A stretch of 64,000 nucleotides of DNA from an uncultured Bacteroidales bacterium (lineage in GTDB: Bacteria > Bacteroidota > Bacteroidia > Bacteroidales > Paludibacteraceae): positions 1 through 64,000 of the forward strand of contig ONJT01000003.1 of NCBI GenBank assembly GCA_900318245.1, in the 5' to 3' direction. Positions within the stretch are counted from its first letter, which is position 1. Every line of letters begins with the position of its first letter. Below the pieces are notes generated by a model. That model saw only the letters and a program-made list of their open reading frames with translations. It made no database searches and was not told the DNA's origin. The position numbers and the translations under genes were made by a program. Positions 1 to 7,494 of the stretch are shown piece by piece.

Positions 1-419
1 TAAACAGCCGTGCGCAGTTCGTCGTAAGTAGCAAAACCACGACGGACGACCTCTTGCTCCACCTTGCCTATAAGGGCTTGCTCTTTAGGGTTACGCGGCG
101 TGTCTGTGCGCAGCGTATAAATCAGCCGGTGCGCGTGGTGAGCCGTAGCCGTATCGTATTCGCGTTCGGTAGGCGAGATACCTTCTTCGTCCTCGTAGCC
201 ATATTGGGTGCCGAGAATGCCGAGGTAGATATGACATTCCGCCGCTTGGGTGAGATAGGCTTTCTGCGCAGAGACCTCCGATGCCGGCATGTCTTCAAAA
301 ATAAACGGCACAAAGAACCGACCGAGCAAGCTGTCTGTGCGGATGTAATCGTACAAGAGCCGCCGCTCGCTAGCGAATTCCTTTTGGACGCTACTTATGA
401 AAACTTTGATATCTGCCAT
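1..419 (-). CDS. DUF4062 domain protein, N-terminal part (cut by window edge)
   Basis: This open frame runs off the left edge and shows 139 residues from ATG at 419. It begins MADIKVFISSVQKEFASER and continues with RTDSLLGRFFVPFIFED, HIYLGILGTQYGYED and SPTEREYD, the signature of DUF4062. That domain is usually followed by an AlbA_2/AAA_4 (Schlafen-like) domain and a C-terminal winged helix in proteins often named RecG-like or putative transcriptional regulators. Those later domains lie outside the window. The start is supported by a consensus promoter 19 bases upstream. Function is unknown; in the family DUF4062 is thought to be a nucleotide-related or TIR-like fold found in defence and regulatory proteins. 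Family assignment is fairly sure, role is not. Confidence 0.8.
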   Translation of the reverse strand, partial: MADIKVFISSVQKEFASERRLLYDYIRTDSLLGRFFVPFIFEDMPASEVSAQKAYLTQAAECHIYLGILGTQYGYEDEEGISPTEREYDTATAHHAHRLIYTLRTDTPRNPKEQALIGKVEQEVVRRGFATYDELRTAV

Positions 420-437
420 AGTTTATAATTTCGGGTG

Positions 438-468
438 CAAAGGTACAACTTTTTTTTGATATATGCAA
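438..468 (-). promoter_or_regulatory. Bacteroidetes-type promoter for the DUF4062 gene
   Basis: Read on the minus strand, the -33 box TTGC starts at 468 and the -7 box TACCTTTG ends at 438. The 31-nt span equals that of the other promoters in this window. Transcription would start about 13 bases before the ATG at 419, so the leader is very short. Confidence 0.75.
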
Positions 469-677
469 GATTTTTGTAAGAAATACAAAAATAATCGTTT
501 GAGCGTAGCGAAATAAGAAATTTATTTGCATTTAGGGATGGGATTTTCGGTTCGCAGGCTGGGTGTTTTGGAAAAAAGACGCAGGCTATATGTTCTTCAA
601 TGGGTGGACTTCAGAGTGGAGATGATGAAGCCGCGGAAAGTGGAACAGTTGTTTTTCGTCATACGTACGTCATATTT

Positions 678-710
678 GACTGTCGGTTGACTGTCGGTTG
701 ACCGTCGGAA
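678..710. repeat. 11-bp tandem array, unit GACYGTCGGTT (3 copies)
   Basis: Three consecutive 11-mers are GACTGTCGGTT, GACTGTCGGTT and GACCGTCGGAA. The same unit is tandemly repeated 59 kb away, inside the start of the surface-protein gene at 59837-59869. Confidence 0.85.
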
Positions 711-728
711 TTAGACCGAAGTACGATG

Positions 729-759
729 CAAAGGGGAAACAAATTTTTGACATACGCAA
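729..759 (-). promoter_or_regulatory. Damaged promoter relic
   Basis: On the minus strand the extended -33 box TTGCGTATGTCA is intact and the spacing is the usual 31 nt. The -7 box reads CCCCTTTG and has lost the TA. No gene follows it, so it is probably the remains of a deleted transcription unit. Confidence 0.45.
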
Positions 760-1082
760 GAGAAAGATGGACATTTTGGCACAGAGGTGGACAAAATGGC
801 ACGGAAATGGACAAAATGGCAGGGATGGAGGGGTTGGCACGGAGATTGCAATATTCAGAGTGAAATCGCGATCGGCAAGGAACTTGCGACAAGCGATACC
901 GCTCTGCTAAATCGCAAAAGCAACTCCTGCCTCCGCTCTCCCCACTGCGAACACTTCGTTCGGTTCACATCGGGGACCCCAAGGCAGCAACTCCTACAGA
1001 CCGCAAACAACGCAAGATTGTTTAACCTGGGTTTTCGAAATCAAACAAGATGACGAAGCCCGCAAATTTAGGAGATTGAATT

Positions 1083-1402
1083 ATGACACCTGCAATGTAT
1101 CGTAGAAACAGTTGGTTCCCAACAGTATTTGATGAGTTTCTGAACTCGGATACTGCCGCGTTCATATCGACGAAGACCACAACCTCTGCGTCGCCATCGA
1201 GAACAAGTTCGAGCACAAAGAGGAAGACAAACACTCGCACTATCTGCGCCGCGAGTTCTCGTACACCAACTACGAGCAGAAATAGGATGATGTGAACGAA
1301 GAAGAAATCAACGCCAAGGTAGAAGACGGTATTCTGACTATCGAACTGCCGAAACTTCAGAAAGTAGTCGGCAAGACGACGAAACAGATTGAGATCAAGT
1401 AG
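1083..1402 (+). pseudogene. Hsp20/alpha-crystallin small heat-shock protein, broken
   Basis: The N-terminus MTPAMYRRNSWFPTVFDEF and the later segments HIDEDHNLCVAIENK, YLRREFSYTNY and EEEINAKVEDGILTIELPK match a Bacteroidales Hsp20 chaperone. The two parts are in different frames. About 35-40 codons expected between FLNSD and the HIDED segment are missing, and an in-frame TAG follows NYEQK where a few codons (the region around LILP) are also lost. At least two deletions have therefore destroyed the gene. Intact Hsp20 proteins are about 140-150 residues and bind unfolded proteins without ATP. The reading frame ends at the TAG at 1400-1402 and is followed by a heptamer array and a terminator. 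Sequencing or assembly error is an alternative, but two separate lesions make decay likelier. Confidence 0.8.
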
Positions 1403-1403
1403 A

Positions 1404-1445
1404 GTTGAGAGTTTAGAGTTTAGAGAAGTTTAAAGTTCTAAAGTT
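1404..1445. repeat. Heptamer array (GTTGAGA/GTTTAGA family)
   Basis: Six imperfect 7-mers follow the Hsp20 relic: GTTGAGA, GTTTAGA, GTTTAGA and then degenerate units. The first units are identical to those inside queA at 20358. Confidence 0.75.
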
Positions 1446-1464
1446 TCAAAGTCGAAAGCATCAG

Positions 1465-1495
1465 AAACGGCAACCGGAAGGCTGCCGTTTTTATT
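1465..1495 (+). terminator. Rho-independent terminator after the Hsp20 relic
   Basis: AAACGGCA at 1465-1472 pairs with TGCCGTTT at 1483-1490 around a 10-nt loop, followed by TTATT. It would end the plus-strand unit. It may also serve the convergent gene that stops at 1568. Confidence 0.7.
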
Positions 1496-1567
1496 GCATA
1501 CTGTTCGCTGTTTGCGAACGGCGAACACTTGGACTTACGCCAAGATGTCTTTGTATTCGTCCGTGTG

Positions 1568-3013
1568 TTATCGTACTTCCATGCCGGTGAGGGTGTAGGT
1601 CTTGTCGCCGCGGAGGATGAGGATCTGGCCATCACGGATGACCTTATTGGTGATTGGTGATTGCTCATTGGTAATTTGTTCCAGGTCCTGCAGTTCCTTC
1701 GCGGGGCGTTCGTACTGCGCGTCCGTCCGTACGTCCCGTACACCGGGTTTGCCCAAGTAATACGGGTTCGCATTGTTGTTGAGCAACAGTCCCTGTACCT
1801 TAATCTGTTGGCCGATCAGTTCGGGATTGTCCTTCACATTGAGCGCTGCGCGCGCATTGCCGCTTATCTGCACGGTGACATACTTCGCATCGTTCGTCTC
1901 GTCAGACGTAGCCGCCAGAACGAGGGATAGCGTGTCGGTATAGGAGATGCCATCGTAGTTGCCGTTCTCTTTGTTGTCATATCGCTTGACACCTCCAAGG
2001 ACATAGCCGGTCACCCAATAATAGGTTCCCGTCCAGACCGTTCCTTCGTTGGCCGCCAAGAGGATGACATCCGCACAGGTATATGGATCGGGTTTGGTTC
2101 CGGCTCCCTGCAGATTAAGCGTACTCACTTCGAGTTGCAGAGTGATACGTTTCTCGACCTGCTGTTGGGTCTTGTTGTCCTTTCCGCGGAGGTAGAGATA
2201 GCAGCCATGCATGTCGCCTGCCGAGGCTCCGGGCAGACAAGTGATCGTCAGTTCTCCTCCTATGGCCGGTAAGGAAGCGGTACTGAGTTGGAACAAATCG
2301 GGTTCTCCTTCCGCGAGCGTAGCGGAGATAGTTCCGGTGAGGTTCGCTCCCTCGACATGCAGCACGCGTTGCATAGCCCGGTAGTTCTTGCCCACGTAGC
2401 CGAAATCGACGGAAGAGCCTTCGAGGGTACGGATAGCCCCATCCGTGGGATCCGCCGGACGCACACAGACGTCATCCAAGAAGAAACGGTGTTTGTAGAG
2501 CGAAGAGAACATGATTTGAATGCCGCTTGTGATATCAGCGATACGGATAGTGACCGTTCTCCATTGATGTTGTTTGAGTTCGAAGGCACACGAATCGTTG
2601 GTCTGTCCGCCCCGGATAGCGACATAGAAGAGCGAATCGCCTTCCCACGGGGCGACGCGGAAAGAGAGGACCGCTTCTCCTTCGCAGGCGATGAAGGGCG
2701 TTTGGGCAGCACCTTGCTTGGTCGATGTGCCGACTTTGAGGCATTGGAAACCGGCATTGCAATATGTGAAAGTCCACTCGGGTGCGTCCTGATAGATGAC
2801 GATGGCTTTGGCGATGTCTCCTCCCCATTGGTTGTCGTTACCGCCGGTATAGCCGTAGTTCTCGTCTTCTTCGTCAAAACAGCGGCTGAAGCCCTCATAA
2901 TAGATCGGCGCCATTTCCGCCTTCACGTTCACCACTCCGGTCATCAGCGCCGTTATACAGAGAATAAACAGGTTTTTTTTAGCCGCAAGGGCACGAATAA
3001 CTAAGTTTCTCAT
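1568..3013 (-). CDS. Secreted protein with OB-like domain and C-terminal sorting tail
   Basis: From ATG at 3013 the product has 481 residues; upstream in-frame codons are ignored because they overlap the promoter. Residues 1-26 form a signal peptide (RALAAKKNLFILCITALMTG) ahead of KAEMAP. A carbohydrate-binding-like beta region follows. Around residues 330-450 is a segment (GTVWTGTYYWVTGYVLGG ... GQQIKVQGLL) resembling the DUF6359-type OB-fold seen in Bacteroidales surface proteins. The last 25 residues (IRDGQILILRGDKTYTLTG) match the tail of three other secreted proteins here and are probably a type IX secretion-like sorting signal. A heptamer array (1646-1680) encodes the linker EQITNEQSPIT just before the tail. 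Specific function unknown. Confidence 0.7.
   Translation of the reverse strand: MRNLVIRALAAKKNLFILCITALMTGVVNVKAEMAPIYYEGFSRCFDEEDENYGYTGGNDNQWGGDIAKAIVIYQDAPEWTFTYCNAGFQCLKVGTSTKQGAAQTPFIACEGEAVLSFRVAPWEGDSLFYVAIRGGQTNDSCAFELKQHQWRTVTIRIADITSGIQIMFSSLYKHRFFLDDVCVRPADPTDGAIRTLEGSSVDFGYVGKNYRAMQRVLHVEGANLTGTISATLAEGEPDLFQLSTASLPAIGGELTITCLPGASAGDMHGCYLYLRGKDNKTQQQVEKRITLQLEVSTLNLQGAGTKPDPYTCADVILLAANEGTVWTGTYYWVTGYVLGGVKRYDNKENGNYDGISYTDTLSLVLAATSDETNDAKYVTVQISGNARAALNVKDNPELIGQQIKVQGLLLNNNANPYYLGKPGVRDVRTDAQYERPAKELQDLEQITNEQSPITNKVIRDGQILILRGDKTYTLTGMEVR
1646..1680. repeat. In-frame heptamer array (ATTGGTG)
   Basis: Five 7-mers are ATTGGTG, ATTGGTG, ATTGCTC, ATTGGTA and ATTTGTT. They lie in the coding sequence of the secreted protein, between its last domain and the sorting tail. 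Confidence 0.8.
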
Positions 3014-3066
3014 ATCTTTACTATAATATTTGCGATTTTTCTTTTTCTCTTGCGCGAAAAGTTGTG

Positions 3067-3097
3067 CAAAAGTACACAAAAAAAATGACATATGCAA
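3067..3097 (-). promoter_or_regulatory. Promoter of the secreted protein gene
   Basis: On the minus strand it has TTGCATATGTCA and TACTTTTG in a 31-nt span. It is divergent from, and nearly identical to, the hypB promoter 30 bases away. Confidence 0.8.
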
Positions 3098-3126
3098 GGA
3101 CGCAGGTCTTTTTTTGTGTCTATCTC

Positions 3127-3157
3127 TTGCATATGTCAAAAAAATGTAGTACTTTTG
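3127..3157 (+). promoter_or_regulatory. Promoter of the hypB operon
   Basis: TTGCATATGTCA (-33) and TACTTTTG (-7) span 31 nt. The expected transcript starts near 3163, giving a leader of about 40 bases to the ATG at 3202. Confidence 0.8.
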
Positions 3158-3201
3158 CAGCGGAAATTGAACAAAACCGAATCATATCGGTGAAAAACAA
3201 C

Positions 3202-3870
3202 ATGAATTCTGTCAAAATCATTGAAATAAAGAAGAGTGTCTTCGAGGATAATGACCGTGCGGCAGATGCCTTGCGCGGAGAGTTGAAGAAAAAAGGTGTG
3301 TACCTGCTCAACCTTATGTCTGCGCCGGGAAGCGGAAAGACGACGACGCTCATTCAGACCATCAACCTGCTTAAAGACAAGATCCGTATTGCCGTCATGG
3401 AGGCCGATATAGACAGCGATGTCGATGCCATCAAGATCAAAGAGGGCACGGGCGTGGAGTCTATCCAGTTGCATACCGGCGGCATGTGCCATCTGGATGC
3501 GGAAATGACGCAGCAGGGTATTGACGGACTCGAAGATAAATACGACCTCATCATTCTGGAGAATGTGGGGAATCTGGTGTGTCCGGCGGAGTTTGATACG
3601 GGTGCGGTGAAGAACGCGATGATACTCTCTGTGCCGGAAGGGCACGACAAACCCCTCAAATACCCGCTGATGTTCAGCATATGCGACGTGGTCGTGATCA
3701 ATAAGATCGACGTCATGCCGTATTTCGACTTCGACCTCGAGAAATGCAAAGAGTATATCCACATGCGCAATCCCAAGGCGCAAGTGATCCCTATCTGCGC
3801 CAAGACGGGAGAAGGAGTGGAGGCGTTTGCCGATTGGCTCTTGACCGAAGTCAAGAATTGGAAGAAATAA
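3202..3870 (+). CDS. hypB: Nickel-incorporation GTPase HypB
   Basis: The 222-residue product is a SIMIBI GTPase that, with HypA, delivers nickel to [NiFe]-hydrogenase or other nickel enzymes. Visible motifs are the P-loop SAPGSGKTT (about residues 40-48), the metal-site motif HTGGMCHLDA with its conserved Cys-His pair, ENVGNLVCPAEFDTG, and NKID near 170. It lacks the N-terminal His-rich nickel store and the CxxCGC site of some HypBs. The start at 3202 is chosen because the open frame upstream (from 3064) overlaps the promoter. It is the first gene of an operon with the oxidoreductase and hypA. No hydrogenase subunits and no hypC, D, E or F are in the window, so the nickel client is not evident. 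Confidence 0.93.
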   Translation: MNSVKIIEIKKSVFEDNDRAADALRGELKKKGVYLLNLMSAPGSGKTTTLIQTINLLKDKIRIAVMEADIDSDVDAIKIKEGTGVESIQLHTGGMCHLDAEMTQQGIDGLEDKYDLIILENVGNLVCPAEFDTGAVKNAMILSVPEGHDKPLKYPLMFSICDVVVINKIDVMPYFDFDLEKCKEYIHMRNPKAQVIPICAKTGEGVEAFADWLLTEVKNWKK

Positions 3871-3930
3871 CTAAAATTGAAAGTTTTAAAGTGTAAAAGT
3901 ATTCAAAGAACATAAACCTAAAAAAGTCTT
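3871..3930. repeat. Short heptamer-like array in hypB-oxidoreductase spacer
   Basis: AATTGAA, AGTTTTA, AAGTGTA and AAAGTAT follow at a 7-base period directly after the hypB stop. This is a degenerate member of the heptamer family. Confidence 0.5.
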
Positions 3931-6780
3931 ATGCCTGAAATGTCGAAGAAATTTGTGCCGAAGCACAAGGGGGACAAGAATCCCAACCCAAAACTGCTGA
4001 AGTTCGTTCGGCACGTGACAGACCGCGTACCCGGAAAGATCAAGATGGACACCGATGCCCCGGAATACTGGGGATTGGCGTGTATCTTCGAGGACGAGAT
4101 GGATGCGGTGACGCGTGAGGCATCGCTGGATCTGCTGCTGGACATGCTGCCCGGTAATTTCTTCAAGGTTCGCAAGCATCACACGTACGCGCAACTGCAC
4201 GCGATGAATGCCGAGAAACATTATACGCCGGACGACAAGAGTCTGGACGACCTGCTCGACAAACTGTCGTATTTCGGTATGCTCGAGTATGACTACGGCG
4301 ATAAGTATCCGGTAAAAGAGAATGGCGAATGGAAAGACGTAGAGCGTGCGAACTTCAAGCGCGAAGAGCGTGTCTATTGGGTGCCGATGTTTGTGCCGGG
4401 AAGTGCCGAATACACGAACATGAACACGGAGCTGATGGACAAGCACCCGGAGTTGGCGATGTTCTTCGAGCGCATGACGTTCCTGCCGCTGGAGAAGATC
4501 ACGCCGATGGTGCCGATGGGTGGTTCGGGTATCGGTATGCACGTCATCCCCGTGGAGAAAGCCATCTCGATGGAGAACCAGAGTGTGGACATCGAGCATA
4601 TCTCCTATTGGCTCAAGAAATACGAAGGCCATATCGGCGTCGGTATCTGTAGTTGCCGCTACGGCCGCGAGAAACTCGAAGAAGGTTGTGCGGACGACTA
4701 TCGGGACTGGTGTATAGGCGTAGGCGACATGGCGGACTACCTGCGCGAGACGGGTCGCGGACATGATATCACCTATGACGAGGCGATGGCCATTTTGAAG
4801 AAAGCCGAAGACCACGGTTTTGTGCACCAGGTGACGAACATCGACGGCGAAGGAAAGATCTTCGCAATCTGCAACTGCAACGTCAAGATTTGCAATGCCC
4901 TCCGTACTTCCCAACTGTTCAACACCCCGAACCTGAGCCGCAGTGCGTATGTGGCAAAGGTCGATCCGAAGAACTGCGTAGCTTGCGGTCGGTGCGTAGA
5001 GTACTGTCCTGCCGGTGCAGTCAAACTCGGTCAGAAACTATGCACGAAACACGGTCCGCAGACCTACCCGAAGCAAGAGTTGCCGGACGCTTCCAAGTGG
5101 GGCGAGCACAAGTGGGACGAAGACTACCGTGATAAGAATAGGATTAACTGCTACCCGACGGGAACGGCGCCTTGTAAGACCGCTTGTCCGGCGCATATCG
5201 CCGTGCAGGGCTATCTGAAGAAAGCCGCGGAAGGCAAGTATACGGAAGCGCTCGAACTCATCAAGCGTGAGAACCCCTTCCCGGCAGTTTGCGGACGTAT
5301 CTGTAACCGCCGTTGTGAGGACGCTTGTACGCGCGGAACGATTGACCGCGCAGTCGCGATTGATGCCGTGAAGAAATTCATTGCGGAGAAAGACTTGCAT
5401 GCCGAGACACGTTTTGTTCCCGAAGTCAATATATGCTCCAATGTGCAAGAACGTTGGGACGAGAAGATCGCCATCATCGGTGGTGGTCCTTCCGGTCTGA
5501 GTTGCGCCTATTACCTCGCTACGATGGGTTACAAGCCCACCGTCTTCGAGCGCAATGAGCAACCGGGCGGTATGTTGCGGTATGGTATCCCGTCGTATAA
5601 ACTCGATAAGAAAGTCATTGACGCGGAGATCGATATCATGCGTGAGATAGGCGTGGAGATACGCTGCGGCGTGGAGGTCGGCAAGGACATCACGATTGCC
5701 CAACTGCGCGAGCAAGGCTACAAAGGATTCTATGTCGCTATCGGTTGCCAGGGCGGTCGCCTGCCGGGTATCGAAGGCCAAGACCTGCAGGGATGTACCA
5801 CTGCGATTGATTTCCTCCATGATGCCAACTGCGGACAGAAGAAGGTTACCGGCAAAGTGGTTGTTGTGGGCGGCGGAAACGTAGCCATCGACGCGGCGCG
5901 CGTAGCGAAACGCAGCGGCGCTTCGGAAGTGACGATGCTCTCGCTGGAGACCGAAGACATCATGCCCGCATCGCTCGAAGAGCGCATGGAAGCCCGCGAG
6001 GACGGTGTGGTACTCAACCCGGGATGGGGACCGGTGAAAGTGAAAGGCGGAAAGTCGAAAGTAGAAAGTATCACCTTCAAGAAATGCGTGTCGGTCTTCG
6101 ATAAGGATCATAAGTTTGCGCCGACGTTCGATGAGTCTCAAACCATCACTCTGGAGGCCGATATGGTGATTTTCGCTATCGGTCAGACGGTGGTACTCAA
6201 GGACCTGCTGAAAGATACGAAAGTGGAGTTCTTCCGCGGCGTCTATCCTGTAGCGGACAAGCTGACGCTGCAGACCGCCGAACCCGATATCTTCGTGGGT
6301 GGAGACGTGTTCACCGGTCCGAAGTTCGCCATCGATGCGATTGCCACGGGTAAAGAGGCGGCTGAGAGTCTGCATCGCTTCGTACAACACGGCCATATGA
6401 CGATTGGCCGTAACCGCCGGGACTTCATTGAGTTGAACAAACAGGACATCCTCGTAGAGCAATACGATAACGGCAGTCGCCAAGACCCCGGTGTGGTGCC
6501 GACGAACTCGAATTTCGAGGAATATCATGGTACGCTGACCGAAGAGCAGGTGAAGAAAGAGACGGCGCGATGCCTCAGTTGCGGCGCGTCGGTAGTGGAT
6601 GAGAACCGCTGTATTGGTTGCGGTATATGCACCACCAAGTGCGCCTTCGACGCTATCCACCTGCACCGCGAGCACCCCGAGGCAAGTATTATGCGGACGT
6701 CCGAGAATAAGTTCGACGGCATCCTGCCGTACATGATCAAGCGCGCCGGAAAGATCATTGTTAAAGGGTTAAAGGGTTAG
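3931..6780 (+). CDS. Multi-domain NAD(P)/FAD iron-sulfur oxidoreductase
   Basis: The 949-residue cytoplasmic protein has three parts. Residues 1-370 are a domain with Cys motifs GICSCRYGREKLEEGC (about 239), AICNCNVKIC (about 312-320) and a ferredoxin motif CVACGRCVEYCPAG (about 348). Residues 405-860 resemble the glutamate synthase small subunit: a Cys-rich Fer4_20 segment (TACPAHIAVQGYL, CGRICNRRCEDACTRG), an FAD site IIGGGPSGLSCAYYL (about 514) and an NAD(P) site VVGGGNVAIDAARVAKRSG (about 645). The C-terminus adds CLSCGASV and CIGCGICTTKC. It should move electrons between a pyridine nucleotide and Fe-S clusters or a partner. The spacer to hypB is 60 bases, and the stop lies 11 bases before hypA. 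A five-unit NNGAAAG array (6034-6068) encodes KGGKSKVES in frame. The substrate is unknown; glutamate synthase is unlikely because no large subunit is present. Confidence 0.8.
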   Translation: MPEMSKKFVPKHKGDKNPNPKLLKFVRHVTDRVPGKIKMDTDAPEYWGLACIFEDEMDAVTREASLDLLLDMLPGNFFKVRKHHTYAQLHAMNAEKHYTPDDKSLDDLLDKLSYFGMLEYDYGDKYPVKENGEWKDVERANFKREERVYWVPMFVPGSAEYTNMNTELMDKHPELAMFFERMTFLPLEKITPMVPMGGSGIGMHVIPVEKAISMENQSVDIEHISYWLKKYEGHIGVGICSCRYGREKLEEGCADDYRDWCIGVGDMADYLRETGRGHDITYDEAMAILKKAEDHGFVHQVTNIDGEGKIFAICNCNVKICNALRTSQLFNTPNLSRSAYVAKVDPKNCVACGRCVEYCPAGAVKLGQKLCTKHGPQTYPKQELPDASKWGEHKWDEDYRDKNRINCYPTGTAPCKTACPAHIAVQGYLKKAAEGKYTEALELIKRENPFPAVCGRICNRRCEDACTRGTIDRAVAIDAVKKFIAEKDLHAETRFVPEVNICSNVQERWDEKIAIIGGGPSGLSCAYYLATMGYKPTVFERNEQPGGMLRYGIPSYKLDKKVIDAEIDIMREIGVEIRCGVEVGKDITIAQLREQGYKGFYVAIGCQGGRLPGIEGQDLQGCTTAIDFLHDANCGQKKVTGKVVVVGGGNVAIDAARVAKRSGASEVTMLSLETEDIMPASLEERMEAREDGVVLNPGWGPVKVKGGKSKVESITFKKCVSVFDKDHKFAPTFDESQTITLEADMVIFAIGQTVVLKDLLKDTKVEFFRGVYPVADKLTLQTAEPDIFVGGDVFTGPKFAIDAIATGKEAAESLHRFVQHGHMTIGRNRRDFIELNKQDILVEQYDNGSRQDPGVVPTNSNFEEYHGTLTEEQVKKETARCLSCGASVVDENRCIGCGICTTKCAFDAIHLHREHPEASIMRTSENKFDGILPYMIKRAGKIIVKGLKG
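6034..6068. repeat. In-frame heptamer array (NNGAAAG)
   Basis: Five 7-mers are GTGAAAG, TGAAAGG, CGGAAAG, TCGAAAG and TAGAAAG. They sit within the oxidoreductase gene, between its NAD(P) and C-terminal parts. Confidence 0.75.
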
Positions 6781-6792
6781 AGGATTAGAGGA
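6761..6792. repeat. Octamer array spanning stop and start codons
   Basis: TTAAAGGG twice and TTAGAGGA twice form four 8-mers. They contain the stop codon of the oxidoreductase (6778-6780) and abut the hypA ATG at 6792, so they also form its translation-initiation region. Confidence 0.8.
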
Positions 6793-7133
6793 TGCACGAA
6801 CTGGGTATCGTCTTTTATATCATCCGCGACGTCAAGAAGGCGGCAGAAGAGCACGGCGTGAAGCATGTCTCAGCCGTAGTGATGAGTATCGGCAAGGTAT
6901 CGACCATCATCCCCGACTACCTGCAAGACTGCTGGCGCTGGGCGGCGGATAAAGAGGAGATGCTCAAGGGCTGCGAACTGAAGATCGAACCCATACCGGC
7001 GGTGACGCATTGCGACGGTTGCGGACAGGATTACCCCACCGTCGCACATGGAAAGATTTGTCCTCATTGCGGCAGCGAACAGACCTGGCTGCTACGGGGC
7101 AACGAAGTAGAAATCAAACAAATAGAAGTATAA
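6792..7133 (+). CDS. hypA: Nickel metallochaperone HypA
   Basis: The 113-residue protein starts MHEL, the invariant HypA N-terminus whose His2 binds nickel. It carries a zinc ribbon CDGCGQ ... CPHCGS at about residues 73-95. HypA works with HypB to insert nickel. It lies 11 bases after the oxidoreductase and one base before the next gene, so it is firmly in this operon. Placing hypA and hypB on either side of an iron-sulfur flavoprotein instead of next to hydrogenase genes is unusual. Confidence 0.93.
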   Translation: MHELGIVFYIIRDVKKAAEEHGVKHVSAVVMSIGKVSTIIPDYLQDCWRWAADKEEMLKGCELKIEPIPAVTHCDGCGQDYPTVAHGKICPHCGSEQTWLLRGNEVEIKQIEV

Positions 7134-7134
7134 T

Positions 7135-7461
7135 ATGGCTTGTTTTATTGTACCCTTAACGCAGGCGGTAGCGACGACCATTTACCGCAAAACCACCAAA
7201 CATTCTAACTCTTTTGTCGGACGTAACCTCAAGACCCTTGAACTCATGCTCTGGGGCGGTTCGCTGATGCTGATTGTGGATCATATCATCAACGGCGAGG
7301 TGACGTATCTCTATCCTTTCTTCACGGCCCTCGAGACGGAAGGAGGCGCACTCGTCATGCTCCGCGAGATGCTGACGGTCGGAGTGCCGATGTCGGTGTT
7401 AGTGACGGCTGTTTGGGCTATCTGGTGCTATGCTAAAGAACGCAAAACTGCGTCAATATAA
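7135..7461 (+). CDS. Small membrane protein of the hyp-oxidoreductase operon
   Basis: The 108-residue protein is of unknown family. It has two hydrophobic segments, around residues 36-52 (ELMLWGGSLMLIVDHII) and 82-100 (VGVPMSVLVTAVWAIWCYA), with a basic C-terminus. It begins one base after the hypA stop and is followed 33 bases later by a large membrane protein, so the two probably form a membrane complex that partners the oxidoreductase. Confidence 0.7.
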   Translation: MACFIVPLTQAVATTIYRKTTKHSNSFVGRNLKTLELMLWGGSLMLIVDHIINGEVTYLYPFFTALETEGGALVMLREMLTVGVPMSVLVTAVWAIWCYAKERKTASI

Positions 7462-7494
7462 ATCAATTCATTTAATCTTTAAATCATTACAAGT

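Larger units (their letters stand above)
430..1082. other. Gene-poor spacer with decayed sequence
   Basis: No convincing gene lies here. It holds an 11-bp tandem array (678-710), a damaged promoter on the minus strand (729-759) and an imperfect 20-bp repeat at about 768-830 built on TGGACAAAATGGCA. A minus-strand reading frame of about 22 codons starts near 662 behind the damaged promoter and stops quickly. The spacer looks like the remains of lost genes. Confidence 0.5.

Noticed and set aside
3064-3201. Upstream start of hypB
   Set aside because: The added codons overlap two promoters and are not part of HypB proteins.
5038-6675. Long minus-strand open frame opposite the oxidoreductase
   Set aside because: Shadow of the conserved plus-strand gene; no recognisable motif.
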